Shown here piece by piece: positions 13,180-25,792 of a DNA stretch of 64,000 nucleotides. Source of the DNA: Stromatinia cepivora (lineage: Eukaryota; Ascomycota; Leotiomycetes; Helotiales; Sclerotiniaceae); assembly GCA_014898415.1 (NCBI GenBank), contig RCTD01000026.1, positions 186,001-250,000 of the forward strand. Reading direction: 5' to 3'. The notes under the pieces were generated by a model. That model worked only from the letters and a program-made list of their open reading frames with translations, was not told where the DNA came from and searched no databases. Every line of letters starts with the position of its first letter. Within the stretch, counting starts at the first letter, position 1. The translations under genes were made by a program, and so were the position numbers.

Positions 13180-13580
13180 ATGTGCGACTGGCGGATATCA
13201 ATTATTGATGGTAAAGCTGTCTCCGTTCCAAGTTTGTCAGAACGAAATGCGTCGAGCCATTAAATACTTTCCTATATTCTCCCATTAATCGTTGAGTTAC
13301 TTGCATTGTGGGATGCGCGACTTCAGAAATCAAACATATATATATGGTGGAGTTGTTTGTCCTATCAATGGTGTCAGAATTCTTCGAGCCATTGGATCTA
13401 TACCACTTTGTCCCCAGTTATCTCGTCGATTACCTGCCCTGAGAAATGTGCGGAGTGTGCGACTGGCAGATTTCAGGTATGTATGATGAGGTTGTCTGTT
13501 CAATCAATAGTATCTGAACTCTTCAAGCCATCGTATCAGTCTCCCAGTAATCCCATTGATTACTGCGTGCGCGCGAATAT
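13180..13580 (+). repeat. Degenerate tandem repeat, about three units of 133-142 bp
   Basis: Each unit starts with a core like gtgcgact (13182, 13315 as gcgcgact, 13457). About 70-90 bp later each carries a second landmark: gtcgagccat, ttcgagccat or ttcaagccat. Each then ends in a landmark like cccattaatcgttgagttac, cagttatctcgtcgattacc or cagtaatcccattgattact. Spacing between unit starts is 133 then 142 bp. Units have diverged strongly and no frame stays open through all three. It could be a decayed minisatellite or the remnant of a repeat-coding gene. Confidence 0.55.
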
Positions 13581-14501
13581 TGATTCATGAAAAAATGTTG
13601 CTTTGAGGATGAGGAAGAAAATGAGTGGTCAGGAAAGGTTAAAGGGACAACGTTTGAGATACTAGGCATGATAGTGTAAGTGCGATTTTTCATAGTTAAG
13701 AAAGGAAGGCAGGACGTTACGACGACCCAATGCACATAGTATCAGTGATACTTGTATGATTCTTGAGCAATCCTGAAATTCGCCAATTTTCAGTCGATTG
13801 ATTTATAAATCTTGGTGATAGATGATATGCTGTCTAATGCTGTACTTCATTGCGGCGACGTGGGGATGGATGTGTATCATTCTATGCACCGGTATGAACA
13901 TCGTATCACAGAAAGATCAGATTCTCATCCTTTTCCCAAACGGCTTCCACCCTTTCATCATGTCATCTGTATTCTCATTATCTGTATTACTAGTTTGAAA
14001 AATAGATTGTTCTGTTCATTGCACTTGTGAATATCATGACGTGACACAATTTTTGACTCTAGCTGAGGGCAAGTGCCCGATGCGGGCATATCTAACTCTC
14101 GCATGATGGCACGTTGGTTTTTCTTACTACAATTTCCTGGAATGGAGATTTTGATTGAGTTTTACTTTCCACATACGAACATCTTTGGCTCTATCTTTCA
14201 TGTATCATGTATTATGTAATGTACTCAAAAGTCCCAATATACCCTAAGTCAAAGGTTGGGCTATGCTCCGAGTTAGTTCTATTCTCTACTTTCCCTTTTT
14301 GATATATAAAACATGGCAGGAAGGAAAACTTCAAATAATTCGCCAACATCATTTTGTAAATACTTACATCAAAGAAGAAATACGGACTTACATCGATAAA
14401 CAACTTCTTGTCTACCCAATATCTTTCCATACATTACTCAATCCCATACAATAATAAATCCCGGCTTTCGAAGTTTGTCCCTCCCAGATAACAACACTAC
14501 C
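13581..14501. other. Intergenic region upstream of the F-box-like gene
   Basis: No supported gene. It should contain the promoter of the F-box-like gene at 14502. Confidence 0.35.
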
Positions 14502-15764
14502 ATGTCTTCAACATTTGGCCAAGGACTAGGATCGGCGGTTTCGTCCCAGCAATCCAATGATAAAGATATCGAGAACGTCCCCAATAAACCCAACGATATC
14601 CCGAACGAAGTATTGAATATCATTTTCAGTGATTGCGATGCACAGACTCTCAAATCAGCACGATGTGCCAAGAGGCAGTACAATCATGTTGCATCAAGAA
14701 TTCTTTTCCGTGAGATTCACATACCAGGGTTGGCTAGACGTCTCGCGAATATTGCACAACATCCTGTTCTTCGTCATTACCCTCAAAAGATATGGCTGAC
14801 TACTGATTCCTGGTACGAGGGCGCCTTTGATGCGTTCCTAGCCGAAACGTTGAATGTGGATGCTCTAAGACGCATTTTAAATCTCAGATTTGTTGAATGG
14901 GATTCTTCACCTCCCACAGTTTTCAGAAAAGGAAACCTCGCTTTAGAATCTTGGGTCTACCCCTGCTGGGATGGCTTCGATGAATGTTTCTCTGGTTGTA
15001 AATACGAGTTTCTCGTTCATATCATGAGATTGCTACCCAACATCCAAAAAGTAGTGTCGTACACTGCTCAAATTGTGGAAGATTGTGATTTTCTTGACCG
15101 AAATGTCTGGAAGACTACAGCTACGAAATCCCAGCTTCTCAATAATGAGTCATAGGGCATCAAACAATTGTTGATTCGGAGTCGACCGGACCAATGGCGT
15201 ATGCGATCATGGTAAACGGATGACCCGGGCCCAAGTCGTCAGGCATGCTTGCTAGTCGCCTTGGAGTTCGCCAACAATCGCAAGATTAAAGAATCGGTTC
15301 TTATGAGAGCGACAGAATTACTGGGGGACTCAACGCCTCTTGTGTCGCATAATCGCAACTTCAATTTTATCCAACCCGCACTGCCGATTATCCTCTCAAA
15401 TTTTCGCACCTTGTTTCTGCATTTCAATCATGTACCTGCATTTGATATGGGGCGGTTACCAGTCCACAAATTATGTGGTTTTATTTCACATGCTAAACAA
15501 CTCTCTACCCTGACTATTGAGTTCAGAATATGGTGTAATAGGCACGATGGATTCGATTGCGGCTTTCATCACCACGTCAACATCAGCTGTTTAATGAGAG
15601 ATGTTACTCTTCCAAAACTGGGGAGTTTGTCTCTGTCAATGTGGACATCTACTGCCGACGACTTCAACTCCTTTATGCAACGTCATGCTTCCACTTTGAA
15701 AGATGTTAATTTAGATATCATTAGAAATAGGGTTTACGACAGAAATCTTCATCTGAATCCCTGA
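14502..15764 (+). pseudogene. F-box-like protein gene broken by two in-frame stops
   Basis: One reading frame of 421 codons from ATG 14502 to TGA 15762-15764 is open except for TAG at 15153-15155 and TAA at 15213-15215. The N-terminal part has an F-box-like segment (PNDIPNEVLNIIFSDCDAQT then KSARCAKRQYNHVASRILFR) that would bind Skp1 in an SCF ubiquitin ligase. The rest lacks obvious LRR or WD repeats but keeps protein-like composition on both sides of the stops. Both stops can be explained by C-to-T changes in a CpA context, as repeat-induced point mutation makes. An in-frame intron removing both stops would need an unusual donor: the best acceptor is at 15242, with no GTAAGT/GTATGT-like donor in phase. 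I therefore favour a pseudogene, with a non-consensus intron as the alternative. Confidence 0.55.
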
Positions 15765-16499
15765 ACTATTTCTCTCAATCCAACCGTCTCTTGTTCTTCT
15801 ATCATGCTATAGTGTGTTTCATTTCAAAGCTCTGAGACTCAAAATCCACATCAATTTCACCTCACTCCCATATTCCAACTCGGATTTGATGATCAGATGG
15901 GCTTCCAACATGTATACCCATCCCGGTTGAGCCCTGTTCTACACTCTCATCCTTCGCTTTCAACCCATTATTTATATCACTGTCCGAAGTGTCAAACATT
16001 CAAGCATCATCTACAACTTCCTCAATGATCAACTAGAGTTTCGAAAATTCCAACATATCATCTCCATACCCAAATCATACCACACAGCACCGCCTACTGT
16101 TAAAACAAAGTAATATCTGATTCATTTCCCTCCCATCCATCCTAATATTTCCAAAGGGATCTTTAAATCCCCCGAAATTCAAGCCTTATTGCTCCAATCT
16201 CGTCTTATACATATGTTCCACCACAGCTCAATTTTACTCCTTCATTCTCATCATATGAATGGTTTAAACTCCCATAGACTCAGTTTACACAACTCTCAAT
16301 ATGCTCTCTTTAACTTCTTTTTCTTTTAACTTCTTATTCTCTATTTCTCTCTTTTTGCTATTTTTATATTCATTCATCTTTTTACCGCTGAGGAAGCTTC
16401 TATATATCTCTTTTTCACGTTCTCCACCACTTTCTCGAATCAAGTATCTCAGTCATTACAGATATCCAAAAATTAGCTTCCATCTACCCACTTTAACCT
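15765..16499. other. Intergenic region
   Basis: Pyrimidine-rich, increasingly AT-rich sequence between the F-box-like pseudogene and the AT-rich island. No supported gene. Confidence 0.35.
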
Positions 16500-17860
16500 G
16501 ATATTCTATTTTCAATTTTCCAATTTTATTTAAAAGAGATGGTTTTTTCTATCTTAGGTCTTTTCTACTTTATTTTGTTCGTCATTTATTATCTGGTAGT
16601 TTATCTTAAATAATTCTTATAGATAATAAATTTTTCTTGATTTTAGATTATCTCATTATATCGCTATGATAAGATCCAGGGTTGGGCAAAAGGTAGGGTA
16701 TACCCCAAGTAACCCGGGGTAAACCTGGCCGAAAAGCTATCTTGCTAGAGCTCTACAAGATAGGATAGTCACTTAGAGAAATACTTCAAATATCAAAATA
16801 CCGTAAGGTATTTAGTATATAAGTTTATATAATTGAATAATTATATAATTCGTAATCTTGATTATATCATATTATATCTATATTATATGATTTCAATATC
16901 ATATAATTCAAATATCACACAATTCAAATATCATATAATTAATCTATAATATAATAAAACTTCAGATAATAATATAAAAGGATTGTATAATATTTATCCT
17001 ATAATACTTTGGTACCCAACAATATTACTAAATAACTATTCTATAAAACCTTTATAGGGTAAGATAATCGTCTTATAAAGATCATGTTGGAGATCACGTG
17101 TTTGAAGATGATAAACCTTATAATTTGGAAGTAGTGACTCGGAGACTATAATGGAATAAGCAATTATGAAGTTATAATAATAATATAGGGTTGTATAGAG
17201 GTATTATATTATATACAATTAATAATACTAAATAATATTCGGATTCGAATTCTTAATCTTCAATATTGAAGGTATAGTTTTCCTATATGCCCTTTTTCGA
17301 ATTCTTTTATATATCAATATTTTATTCTTATTCGTCGATTTGAATAAAGGTTCATTATTCCAATTATCTTGATTAATATCATAAAGGTTCTTTATTCGAA
17401 TATCTTTGATATTCGATTAATTAGATTTCTTTATTTGAATATCCCTGTATCGATGATTTCGATTGTAATACGAATAATATCATATGATTGTAGTATGAAT
17501 AATATTATATGATTGTAATATGAATAATATCATATGATTGTAATACGAATAATATTATATAATCGTAATACGAATAATATAACTACAGTATTAATAGTAT
17601 TATATGAATTCGAATATAATATTTGAAGATTCATAATGATTTATGAATTTTATATTAAAGAATATAAAGAAAATATGAAATTTCTTTAAATTTATTGAAA
17701 TATTATTATTTTATTATAAAGAGATATTTTTTTTAAAAATGTTAATTCCTTTTTTTAATTAATATCCTTAAGTGTTTAAAATAATATTTATTAAATTACA
17801 ACATAATTCAATATAAAATAATATAATACGCTGCACTATAATATAATTCTCAATATATAC
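16500..17860. other. AT-rich island
   Basis: About 1.36 kb of strongly AT-rich DNA with many TATA/ATAAT runs and no open frame, ending abruptly near 17860. A short GC-richer piece is embedded at about 16675-16745 (gggtaggg-, accccaag-, cccggggtaaacc-like sequence) and may be a remnant of whatever element was inserted. In fungi such islands are usually RIP-mutated transposons; no intact end or protein remnant could be recognised, so this origin is inference. Confidence 0.6.
17461..17583 (+). repeat. 25-bp tandem repeat, about 4.9 copies
   Basis: Units start at 17461, 17486, 17511, 17536 and 17561 and read gattgtaatacgaataatat plus catat/tatat, with one to three mismatches between copies. The array lies inside the AT-rich island. 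Confidence 0.85.
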
Positions 17861-18571
17861 ATTCAATCTATTCGATCTCTATACTGCTTTATACATTGCT
17901 TCCCAATAATTACCCCCATCCCCATCCTCACCTCATCCTCATCTCCCAATCGCGCACCAAAACCCAATCCCAATCCCCAACACCTTTCCACCCTCCATTC
18001 GTAAAATCCTCCCTCATGTAAACAAGTATCTATCCATGCACATTGACCCGCCAATTGCACAGCAGCAAGTCCGAACACAGCGCCCACATTTGCACCCAGC
18101 GTATCATGATTCTCTGACTCCTTAGGGTAGATATACATATCCCTAACCCTGTCCTTATCCATCCATACCAATTAGCAGACCGCAAACACCAAATATTAAA
18201 CCCACCCCATTTATCCAGTCAAATCAACAATCCGCATTTCATCCTCTATGGCACCGAATCAGCGCCTAGCTACACCACAATGTGCATGCATCCCGATATT
18301 CGGCCATGAAAACCTTAACGTCCTCAACGTCCTCAAAGAAAGCATTTCCACGTTTTACCAAACACCTAGCTAATTGGCAGGAAGCACTGAAAGAAAGCCT
18401 TTAACACCATCCATCTTCGTAAACGCCGAAAAATGTATGCGCCATTCCTATAATCAACCCCGTCAAAGCAAGCACGGTTCCTCTCCGAATCGTCATGAGA
18501 TGACCCAGGAAAACAATGCCATCTCCACGTCTTGATCATTAACAACACGTGAAACCATCTCCTCTCCTCTC
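17861..18571. other. Intergenic region downstream of ada2
   Basis: No supported gene. A 102-codon minus-strand frame at 17863-18171 has no recognisable domain. The part next to 18572 is the 3' UTR of ada2. Confidence 0.35.
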
Positions 18572-20199
18572 CTACGCCTTCCCAACCCATCCAACATGTA
18601 AGAAGAAATCAAAAATCTTCCCACCCTTCGCCCCCTCTACCCTCGCAATCTCCTTAACCATTTTTCTCTTCAACTTTCCATCTCCCTTTAATGCCTCTTT
18701 CAAAACCGCTTCTTTGATTACTAGATATGGTTTTGGGTTTAACCTAGTCTTTTCACAAAGATCTATTTCTCCTGGTGTTAAAAGATGGTAATCGGGAGTA
18801 CATGAAGGGTTAAGTGGTAATGGTGTGATTGTTGACAGGGGCTGAACTTGTATTGGTTCGCGTTTAATGAAGGGGGATTGTTGCTTGATTCCATTTGCAA
18901 GAGCATTAGTACCATTCAAAAGATTTTCTTTATCATCGTTCGATTCGGATTTGAGGATGGAATCCGGTAAATCAGGAGCAACTAATGCAGCCGCACCACT
19001 TGGAGTTTCAATAACAGGAGGAGGTTTGTTCTTTGCACTTGTAGCATATCGTTCACGATCCATGCTACCCATAGGTTGTGCTTTTTGAAGTCTCTGTTGC
19101 TTCTCTTGCTCATATTTCTCTCCGCTTTTGAGATCTCCTATCTTCATTTGTCTCCACTCTTGTAATTGTTGAACTGCTAGTCGTAAATTTAACTCATCAA
19201 TGAGGCCTTTTGAAAATTCCTCAAAGTCATCATGATTCATCATTCTTGCGAAAGGTTTCGCACGGGTGAGAAGATCCCTCTCTTCCTTCGTACGCTTTTT
19301 ATCAAGAGCAACTGCTTTTCGATATTCCAGAAGGTTATGTTCAAATATGACCTTTTTACGATCGGCTCGTTGAGTTAATCGCTGGTTATATATGTTCATT
19401 ACTGTCATTTTGAGTTCGAATTCCGGTTCTAACTTTCCTGTGATAGGATTGGTTCCATCACCGGGTTCGAATGACATAAGTTGAACAGCCTCTTCTGCTT
19501 CATTCGCATACTCGGTTTCGAATTCCAGACGACCAGGCATATAACCTTGAATTTCATGACATGATGGTACACTGGCTGTGGGTTTCTTTTTAGGTTGTGG
19601 AGGAGGTGCATTTTTAGCTGCCTCTTTTCGTTCCTCTATTCTTCTCTTCTTTTGAGCTTGAAATTCTTCTCGGGGTAATGCCTCCATCAATTCGGTATCA
19701 TGTGGACTGGCTCGTTTTGGTAATGGAAATTTCGGACTATCCAAATAAACCCTCTTGTAATGTTCTTTAACCTCATCTTTACTTCGAAATCCTCCAATGT
19801 GATCTGCGATATCTGCCCAAGACCCTAATCCATATATCTCGCAGCCTTCCAATAACAATAACTCCTCATCTGCCCCCCAGTCCTTTGTATAAATTGGGAC
19901 GGAGTTTTGTTCAATGACTCGAAATGGATGAGTAGCAGGTTGATGTTGTGAAGAAGATTTCCCATCTGAGAAACATTGTACACATAGGTCATATTCATTG
20001 CAAGCAGAGTGGGCGCATCGGATTCGGACCTGTAGTTGGAAATGAAGTTAGATATTAGGACAATTACGCGGGGTGATAGAGCGGATGTGAATGAAAAAAT
20101 ACATACGGTATTAGTAATATCTGCTGAGCAAATATCACAGACATATTTAACACCACCTTCACCCCCTCTCATAGCCGTCTTCTTACGGATGATCCCCAT
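18572..20199 (-). CDS. ada2: Transcriptional adapter Ada2 (SAGA/ADA histone acetyltransferase complex)
   Basis: Two exons, 20199-20107 and 20029-18572, with a 77-nt intron (GTATGT...CTACAG), giving 516 aa. The N-terminus [16 protein letters not shown] is the usual start of fungal Ada2. A ZZ zinc finger follows at about residues 19-70 with cysteines at 21, 24, 36, 41, 47 and 50; the intron falls inside it and joins NT to [10 protein letters not shown]. Next comes a SANT/Myb domain at about 78-125 ([38 protein letters not shown]). A central helical region includes [18 protein letters not shown]. The C-terminal SWIRM domain ends in [20 protein letters not shown]. Ada2 binds Gcn5 and Ada3 and stimulates nucleosomal H3 acetylation in the nucleus. 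Domain order, length and both termini fit well. The ATG at 20199 is chosen over an in-frame upstream ATG at 20247. Confidence 0.95.
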
Positions 20200-22935
20200 T
20201 GTCAAGGTGGTTGTGATGATTGACTTTGCGCCACAGTTGATCAACAATCGGAGATGACAAGATTGGAATTTGTTATTTAATTAAAGTGATGTGATGATTA
20301 ATTGAATGTGATGATTTCTGTGATGAAATTACTTCCTAAATTAATAGGAAGGATTAAAGTGGTTGTGATGTTGATGATTTTGGAAATACCTAATAGGTAG
20401 ACCGTAGTAGTAGTAAATGTGATGAGGTTCCAAGAGTGGGTACACAGATTGTTGATGTGGCTTGACGAGGCTACGGTCCTCAGCCACAGGTTAAGTGAGG
20501 CTGAACATTCACCTTATCGGATTTTGTTATCCAACTTTCGGGTTTAAGGTAATGAATGTAATTAATGAATGTACTCTCGTTCATTGAAGAAAGACAAATG
20601 ATGAAATGATAGATTGCCGTCCCTCAATTTCTCAATGAACCACAAAATTTGAAGATATATTAATAAACTCCTCTATGAGATGATATCCCCTTTAATGCTA
20701 ACCCCAGCCCCATATTCTTAAATTGATACATCCAACTTCACTCAATTTGGAAATAGTATGAGTTATTCATATCCAAAAGAAGATATCTCTAACTTCGTCC
20801 TTGCTAAGCTAAGCCGTGAATGTACGTAATCCAAGCCCTCTCTTAAAATACAGTGTTACATTGAAATTATTGCCTCCTTACAAACGCTCTGCCCTAGTCA
20901 TTTATCAGAGATTATCGAGACAAACCTTGTTGTTTTTATATCTTTGAACTTTATCGTAAGGAATATACGGAGGTCGATGGGGTAAGTATTGTAAGACACA
21001 TTAAAAAGCGGCCGTGCTTTTCCCTATATACAAAGGTTCTAACCAATAATATTGTTACACTAATTGAAAATTTGTATAATAGAAAACAGATGAATAAAGT
21101 ATTATAAGGAAAAATTCCAAGAATAATTAAAATTTCGTATATATATTATTCGACGATATTATAGTTTTATAATATTCTTTTATAGATTTAAATATTCTTA
21201 TTAAATAATCATTTAATATTGCTTTCTATACCTTCTTTACAATCATTCTAAATCTATTATAACTTATATTATTCTTTGAATAATGGTTTGATATTTATTT
21301 TTTCATCCAATTCTATATATTCTCAATAGAATTGAGATTAGAAGAATAAGAAAACCAATTTATTATTTGAATCCTTTTTTTAAAAAGTTTTATAACAATT
21401 ATATTAGCTATATAGTTAGGAATTTTATCCTATATAAATATATAATTTAAATACAATCTTATCCATCCATAAATAATGGGAATTATATAAATTTGATATA
21501 ATTCAATATTAATAGAACCCTATTCTTTCTCCCAAAATATTTTAGAATCTTTCCCTGCTCTCCCTAAAAAGCATTTCCAGAACATTCAACCCTTAAACTT
21601 TTTTGGTTTTTTTATTATATATATAGAATTATAAACTTCATCTTTTCAATATATAATATAGATTTTTCGATGATTCCTTAATACTATCTATGTTTTATTT
21701 GACTATAGAACAATATCCCATTATTCATTTATTCAATCTTTATATTCTAATATAAATTGTAATCGAAAATAACGATTCTTTTCCGAAATAAAAGGTTTTC
21801 GAAATACAATATAATATTTATAATCTACTCTACGAAGAATAGAATATACAATAACTTCCATTATTCCTTCCTAACCTAATACAAAAATGACCTAATATAA
21901 CATATATCGATTCATCTTTAAAATACTTATAAATTCGATAATTTAATTAATTTGAAAAGAAATTAAAAGAAAGAATCGATCGGAACACTTTTTAAATATT
22001 GCACGGATTATATATATATATATTATTTACCTATAATTCAGATCAATTCCTTAAATAAAAAAGAAAATTCTAATCTCAGCGAATTACTTCCCAGTATAAT
22101 AAAGAACCCTAACTTCAATATATTGATCTTGAATTATTTCCTTTCAAAAAAGAATTTTGAATATAGACAATGATAATGAAAATAAAGGAAAAGATAAAAA
22201 CAAAAAGAATAATAAAGAAGATTCCCTTAATAATTATTACACTTCCATTTTGATGAATTTGAAGATATAAATTTCGATCTTTATTATTGATAATTATATT
22301 GATTCTCATAATTATTCTATACAGTACTTCGAGTTTCTGAATTGTATCATTTTTATTAAAACAGTATCAAAACAATATAAAGTAATCAATAAAAATCTTT
22401 TGTTTAAATTCTACAGGGGTACATAGACCCTTAATGTGTCTTACAATACTTACTTCATCAACCTCCGTAGTGAGACAAGATATCGAGAAAACACAATTTG
22501 TTATTTGATTCATTCTACTTCTTATTCTACTACCACTTTCACAATTTCACAATTTCACTCTCTCACTCTCTCACACTTTCATACTCTTACCACATACACA
22601 CATATAATGAAATACTAGAAACGTTCACTCACTGGCTCATTTTCAACTCATTTCATTACCGGTACCATTACTCTATCAACTCGTTGTAGTTAATAAGCTA
22701 TTTTGGCGGGGCAATCGCCTGTAAGGAGTTATCTGGAGCTAAATCCTGACCGCAACGCACTGAGCCAACTTCCATTCCCTCGAAGAAATACCAATACTTT
22801 TACTCCTCATTCAATACAACGACCCGAATACAACATCAATTACATCTTCAACACTTACCTACGAACCTACAACCTTATCTTTCTCCCCTCTTTCCCCCCC
22901 TTCCTACCGATACAATTTTGTTCCCTATCCCCAAG
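20200..22935. other. Intergenic region between divergent ada2 and ypk1
   Basis: The 2.7-kb gap between two divergent genes holds both promoters on its flanks and an AT-rich island in the middle (listed separately). The ada2-proximal part has gatgatg/gtgatgat-rich sequence. The ypk1-proximal part has CT-rich tracts (tttcacaatttcactctctc, about 22540-22570) typical of leaders of well-expressed fungal genes. No gene seen. Confidence 0.4.
21030..22435. other. AT-rich island
   Basis: About 1.4 kb of very AT-rich DNA with long A/T runs and TATATA stretches (for example 22009-22023) and no protein-like frame. Composition matches the island at 16.5-17.9 kb. A RIP-degraded element is the likely origin; no terminal repeat could be defined. 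Confidence 0.6.
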
Positions 22936-25116
22936 ATGTCATCTTGGAATATCACCAAGAGTAAGTAAAATTCATTACGTTCAATCTTGAAGCAACTTCA
23001 ATCTACGGCCTTGAGATCAATCCTACTCTTGCTTACCAACGCAACATCCCACGGAGAAATTGACTGAGCTTGAAAGCGAGCATATCAAACGGAATCATCA
23101 CTAATTGTCTATCGATTTTTAGAGCTCAAAGAGACGCATCTTGGTCCTCTCACATCTACCTTTTCTCGAACCCCCTCTTCACAAACCCTCAGAGAATCTT
23201 CCAAGGATGAGAAATCAAGCATATCACCGACACCATCTGTCAACGATAATGGTATAGGTATGCGCAAATTATAATTTACATCATGACAAAAGATACTGAT
23301 CTTCAAAGCTGCTTCTGAAGCCATAGCCACTCAACCACAATCTCCTCCTCGACCGGGTATTCTTATCGTTACTCTTCACGAAGGAAATGGATTCTCCCTT
23401 CCAGATCAATATAAACAAGTCTTCAGCAATCATACTCAGAATTCATTATCTGCGGGAAATGGCTTTGGAATCGCTGGTTCAGTTCGTTCTGGATCTTCAA
23501 ACCAGGTAGCTGGATCTTACTCAAATATGAGACCACAAACATCAGGGGGTGGTATTCAAGTTCCTACAAACCACGGTCGAATCTCCTCCAAATACCTTCC
23601 ATATGCCTTGTTAGACTTCGATAAGATGCAGGTTTTCGTCAATGCAGTTGCAGGTTCTCCTGAAAACCCTCTATGGGCTGGAGATAATACTCAATATAAG
23701 TTTGATGTTTCAAGAGTTACTGAGTTAGCAGTCCATTTATATCTTCGAAACCCGAATGCGCCTCCAGGATCTGGTCGAAGTCAAGATATTTTCCTTGGTG
23801 TTACACGCATCAACCCACGATTCGAAGAGAAGCATAAATATGTCGAAGATCCTAAATTGGGAAAGAAAGACAAGGAAAAGGCTGCTGCAGAATTCCAAAG
23901 AAGAGAGAGTACATTGGGACAAGTTGGACCAGAATGGTTAGATGTTCAATATGGTACAGGAAAGATTCGAATTGGAGTTGAATACGTTGAGAATAGAACA
24001 AGAGCATTGAAGATTGATAATTTCGACTTATTGAAAGTGGTTGGAAAAGGAAGTTTTGGAAAGGTTATGCAAGTCAAGAAAAAAGATACCCAACGAATTT
24101 ACGCCCTCAAGACCATTCGAAAGGCTCATATCATTTCACGATCAGAAGTTGCGCATACATTGGCAGAACGATCCGTCCTCTCTCAAATCAACAATCCATT
24201 CATCGTACCTCTCAAGTTTACCTTTCAATCACCAGACAAGTTATATTTCGTCTTGGCATTTGTCAACGGTGGTGAACTTTTCCATCATCTTCAAAAGGAG
24301 TCTCGCTTCGATATCAATCGTTCAAGATTTTACACGGCCGAACTACTTTGCGCTTTAGAATGTTTACATGGATTCAACGTCATTTATCGTGACTTGAAAC
24401 CAGAGAACATTCTATTGGATTACTCGGGTCACATTGCACTTTGTGATTTTGGTTTGTGTAAACTTGATATGAAAGATGAGGATCGTACCAACACCTTCTG
24501 TGGAACTCCCGAATACTTGGCACCAGAATTGTTGTTGGGTCAAGGTTACACTAAGACGGTTGATTGGTGGACTCTTGGTGTTTTGCTCTATGAGATGTTG
24601 ACTGGTTTGCCTCCTTTCTACGATGAAAACACTAATGAGATGTATCGAAAGATTTTGAGCGAGCCATTGAACTTTCCAGGACCTGAAATTGTTCCACCTG
24701 CTGCTAAGGATCTTTTGCAGAAACTTCTCAACAGAAAACCAGATCAAAGATTGGGTGCAAATGGTGCATCGGAAATTAAGGCACATCCTTTCTTCCATAG
24801 CATTGATTGGCGTAAATTACTTCAAAGAAAGTATGAGCCTACTTTCAAGCCTAATGTGGTATGTATTTCTATTCCCATCAATGTCAAGATGTAATATACT
24901 AATGAATAATAGACGGATGCTCTTGATACCACAAACTTTGATGTTGAATTTACATCTCAAGCACCAGCCGATTCATTGGTCGAAGGTGGACAACTATCGT
25001 CAACCATGCAAGAACAATTTACAGGATGGTCTTACAATAGACCAGTTGCAGGATTGGGTGATGGTGGTGGAAGTATCAAAGATCCAAGTTTCGTAGGAAG
25101 TGTACAGGACAGATAG
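22936..25116 (+). CDS. ypk1: AGC serine/threonine protein kinase, Ypk1/Gad8 (SGK) type
   Basis: Four exons: 22936-22960, 23123-23257, 23309-24858 and 24913-25116, giving 637 aa; introns are 162, 51 and 54 nt. The first exon has only 25 nt (MSSWNITK) and joins to KLKETHLGPL, the conserved Ypk start. A C2-like region begins at PGILIVTLHEGNGF. The kinase domain starts at about residue 293 with GKGSFGKV, the ATP-binding lysine in YALK (321), the catalytic YRDLKPEN (D415), DFG (433-435), the T-loop threonine T449 in TNTFCGTPEY, and APE (458-460). The tail has an AGC C-terminal domain with hydrophobic motif FTGWSY (S610), the TORC2 phosphosite in this family; the T-loop is the Pkh/PDK1 site. Known role: TORC2-Ypk signalling in sphingolipid homeostasis, actin and cell-wall stress, acting at the plasma membrane and in the cytosol. 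Confidence 0.93.
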
Positions 25117-25755
25117 ATGAAGGTCACGGCAACAAGGGATCTGGTATTCTGGAAATGACCTGTGGTATGATGATGTGACGTAAACTTAGCTCGGCGTCTT
25201 TCTTTCTCTCAAGATAGCAATTCGGATACAGTTGAGGGGTTTCTTCTCTCTATTCGCTAAATTCATGGGGTACTAGATGAGTTATATGGAAATGGAAATG
25301 GATATCATTGGACTTGTTCTTGTGCTTCTTCGATACTGAAACCTCCACACTGAATTGCCATCAGTATCAGAAACAGAAACAGAAACGAAAACACCAATTA
25401 GACTAAGCAAACGGAGAAATGCAATTATGGGTACCTGGTTTTTCATTGGTAAGTAGGTGGTAGGTAGGTAGGTAGGTAGATAGTAAAGAGGAAAATTAGG
25501 TAGAGGGTCTATGGTTATATATGAATTCATGGATTCCTTGGCTTTTAAGTTCTTCTTTACTGCGGGGATAGGTAGATAGATAGGGAAATAGGGAAGTAAA
25601 TAGATTGATTAGTTGATTGATTGGTTGGTTGATTTGGTTGATTAGATTAAATGGATAGGTCTGGAATTATGGAATTATGGAATTTTAGAAATAAAAGATT
25701 CGATTCTAGATTCTAGATAGCTTTTTCTCTTTCTCGGTGAATCTTGATTGGGTTA

Positions 25756-25792
25756 ATTGGTAATTGGTAATTGGTAATTGGTAATTGGTAAT
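25756..25792 (+). repeat. 7-bp microsatellite (ttggtaa), about five copies
   Basis: Direct reading shows ttggtaattggtaattggta repeated without interruption. Confidence 0.85.

Noticed and set aside
17863..18171. 102-codon minus-strand frame starting with ATG
   Set aside because: No recognisable domain; it begins next to the AT-rich island and its composition reflects local CT-rich sequence.
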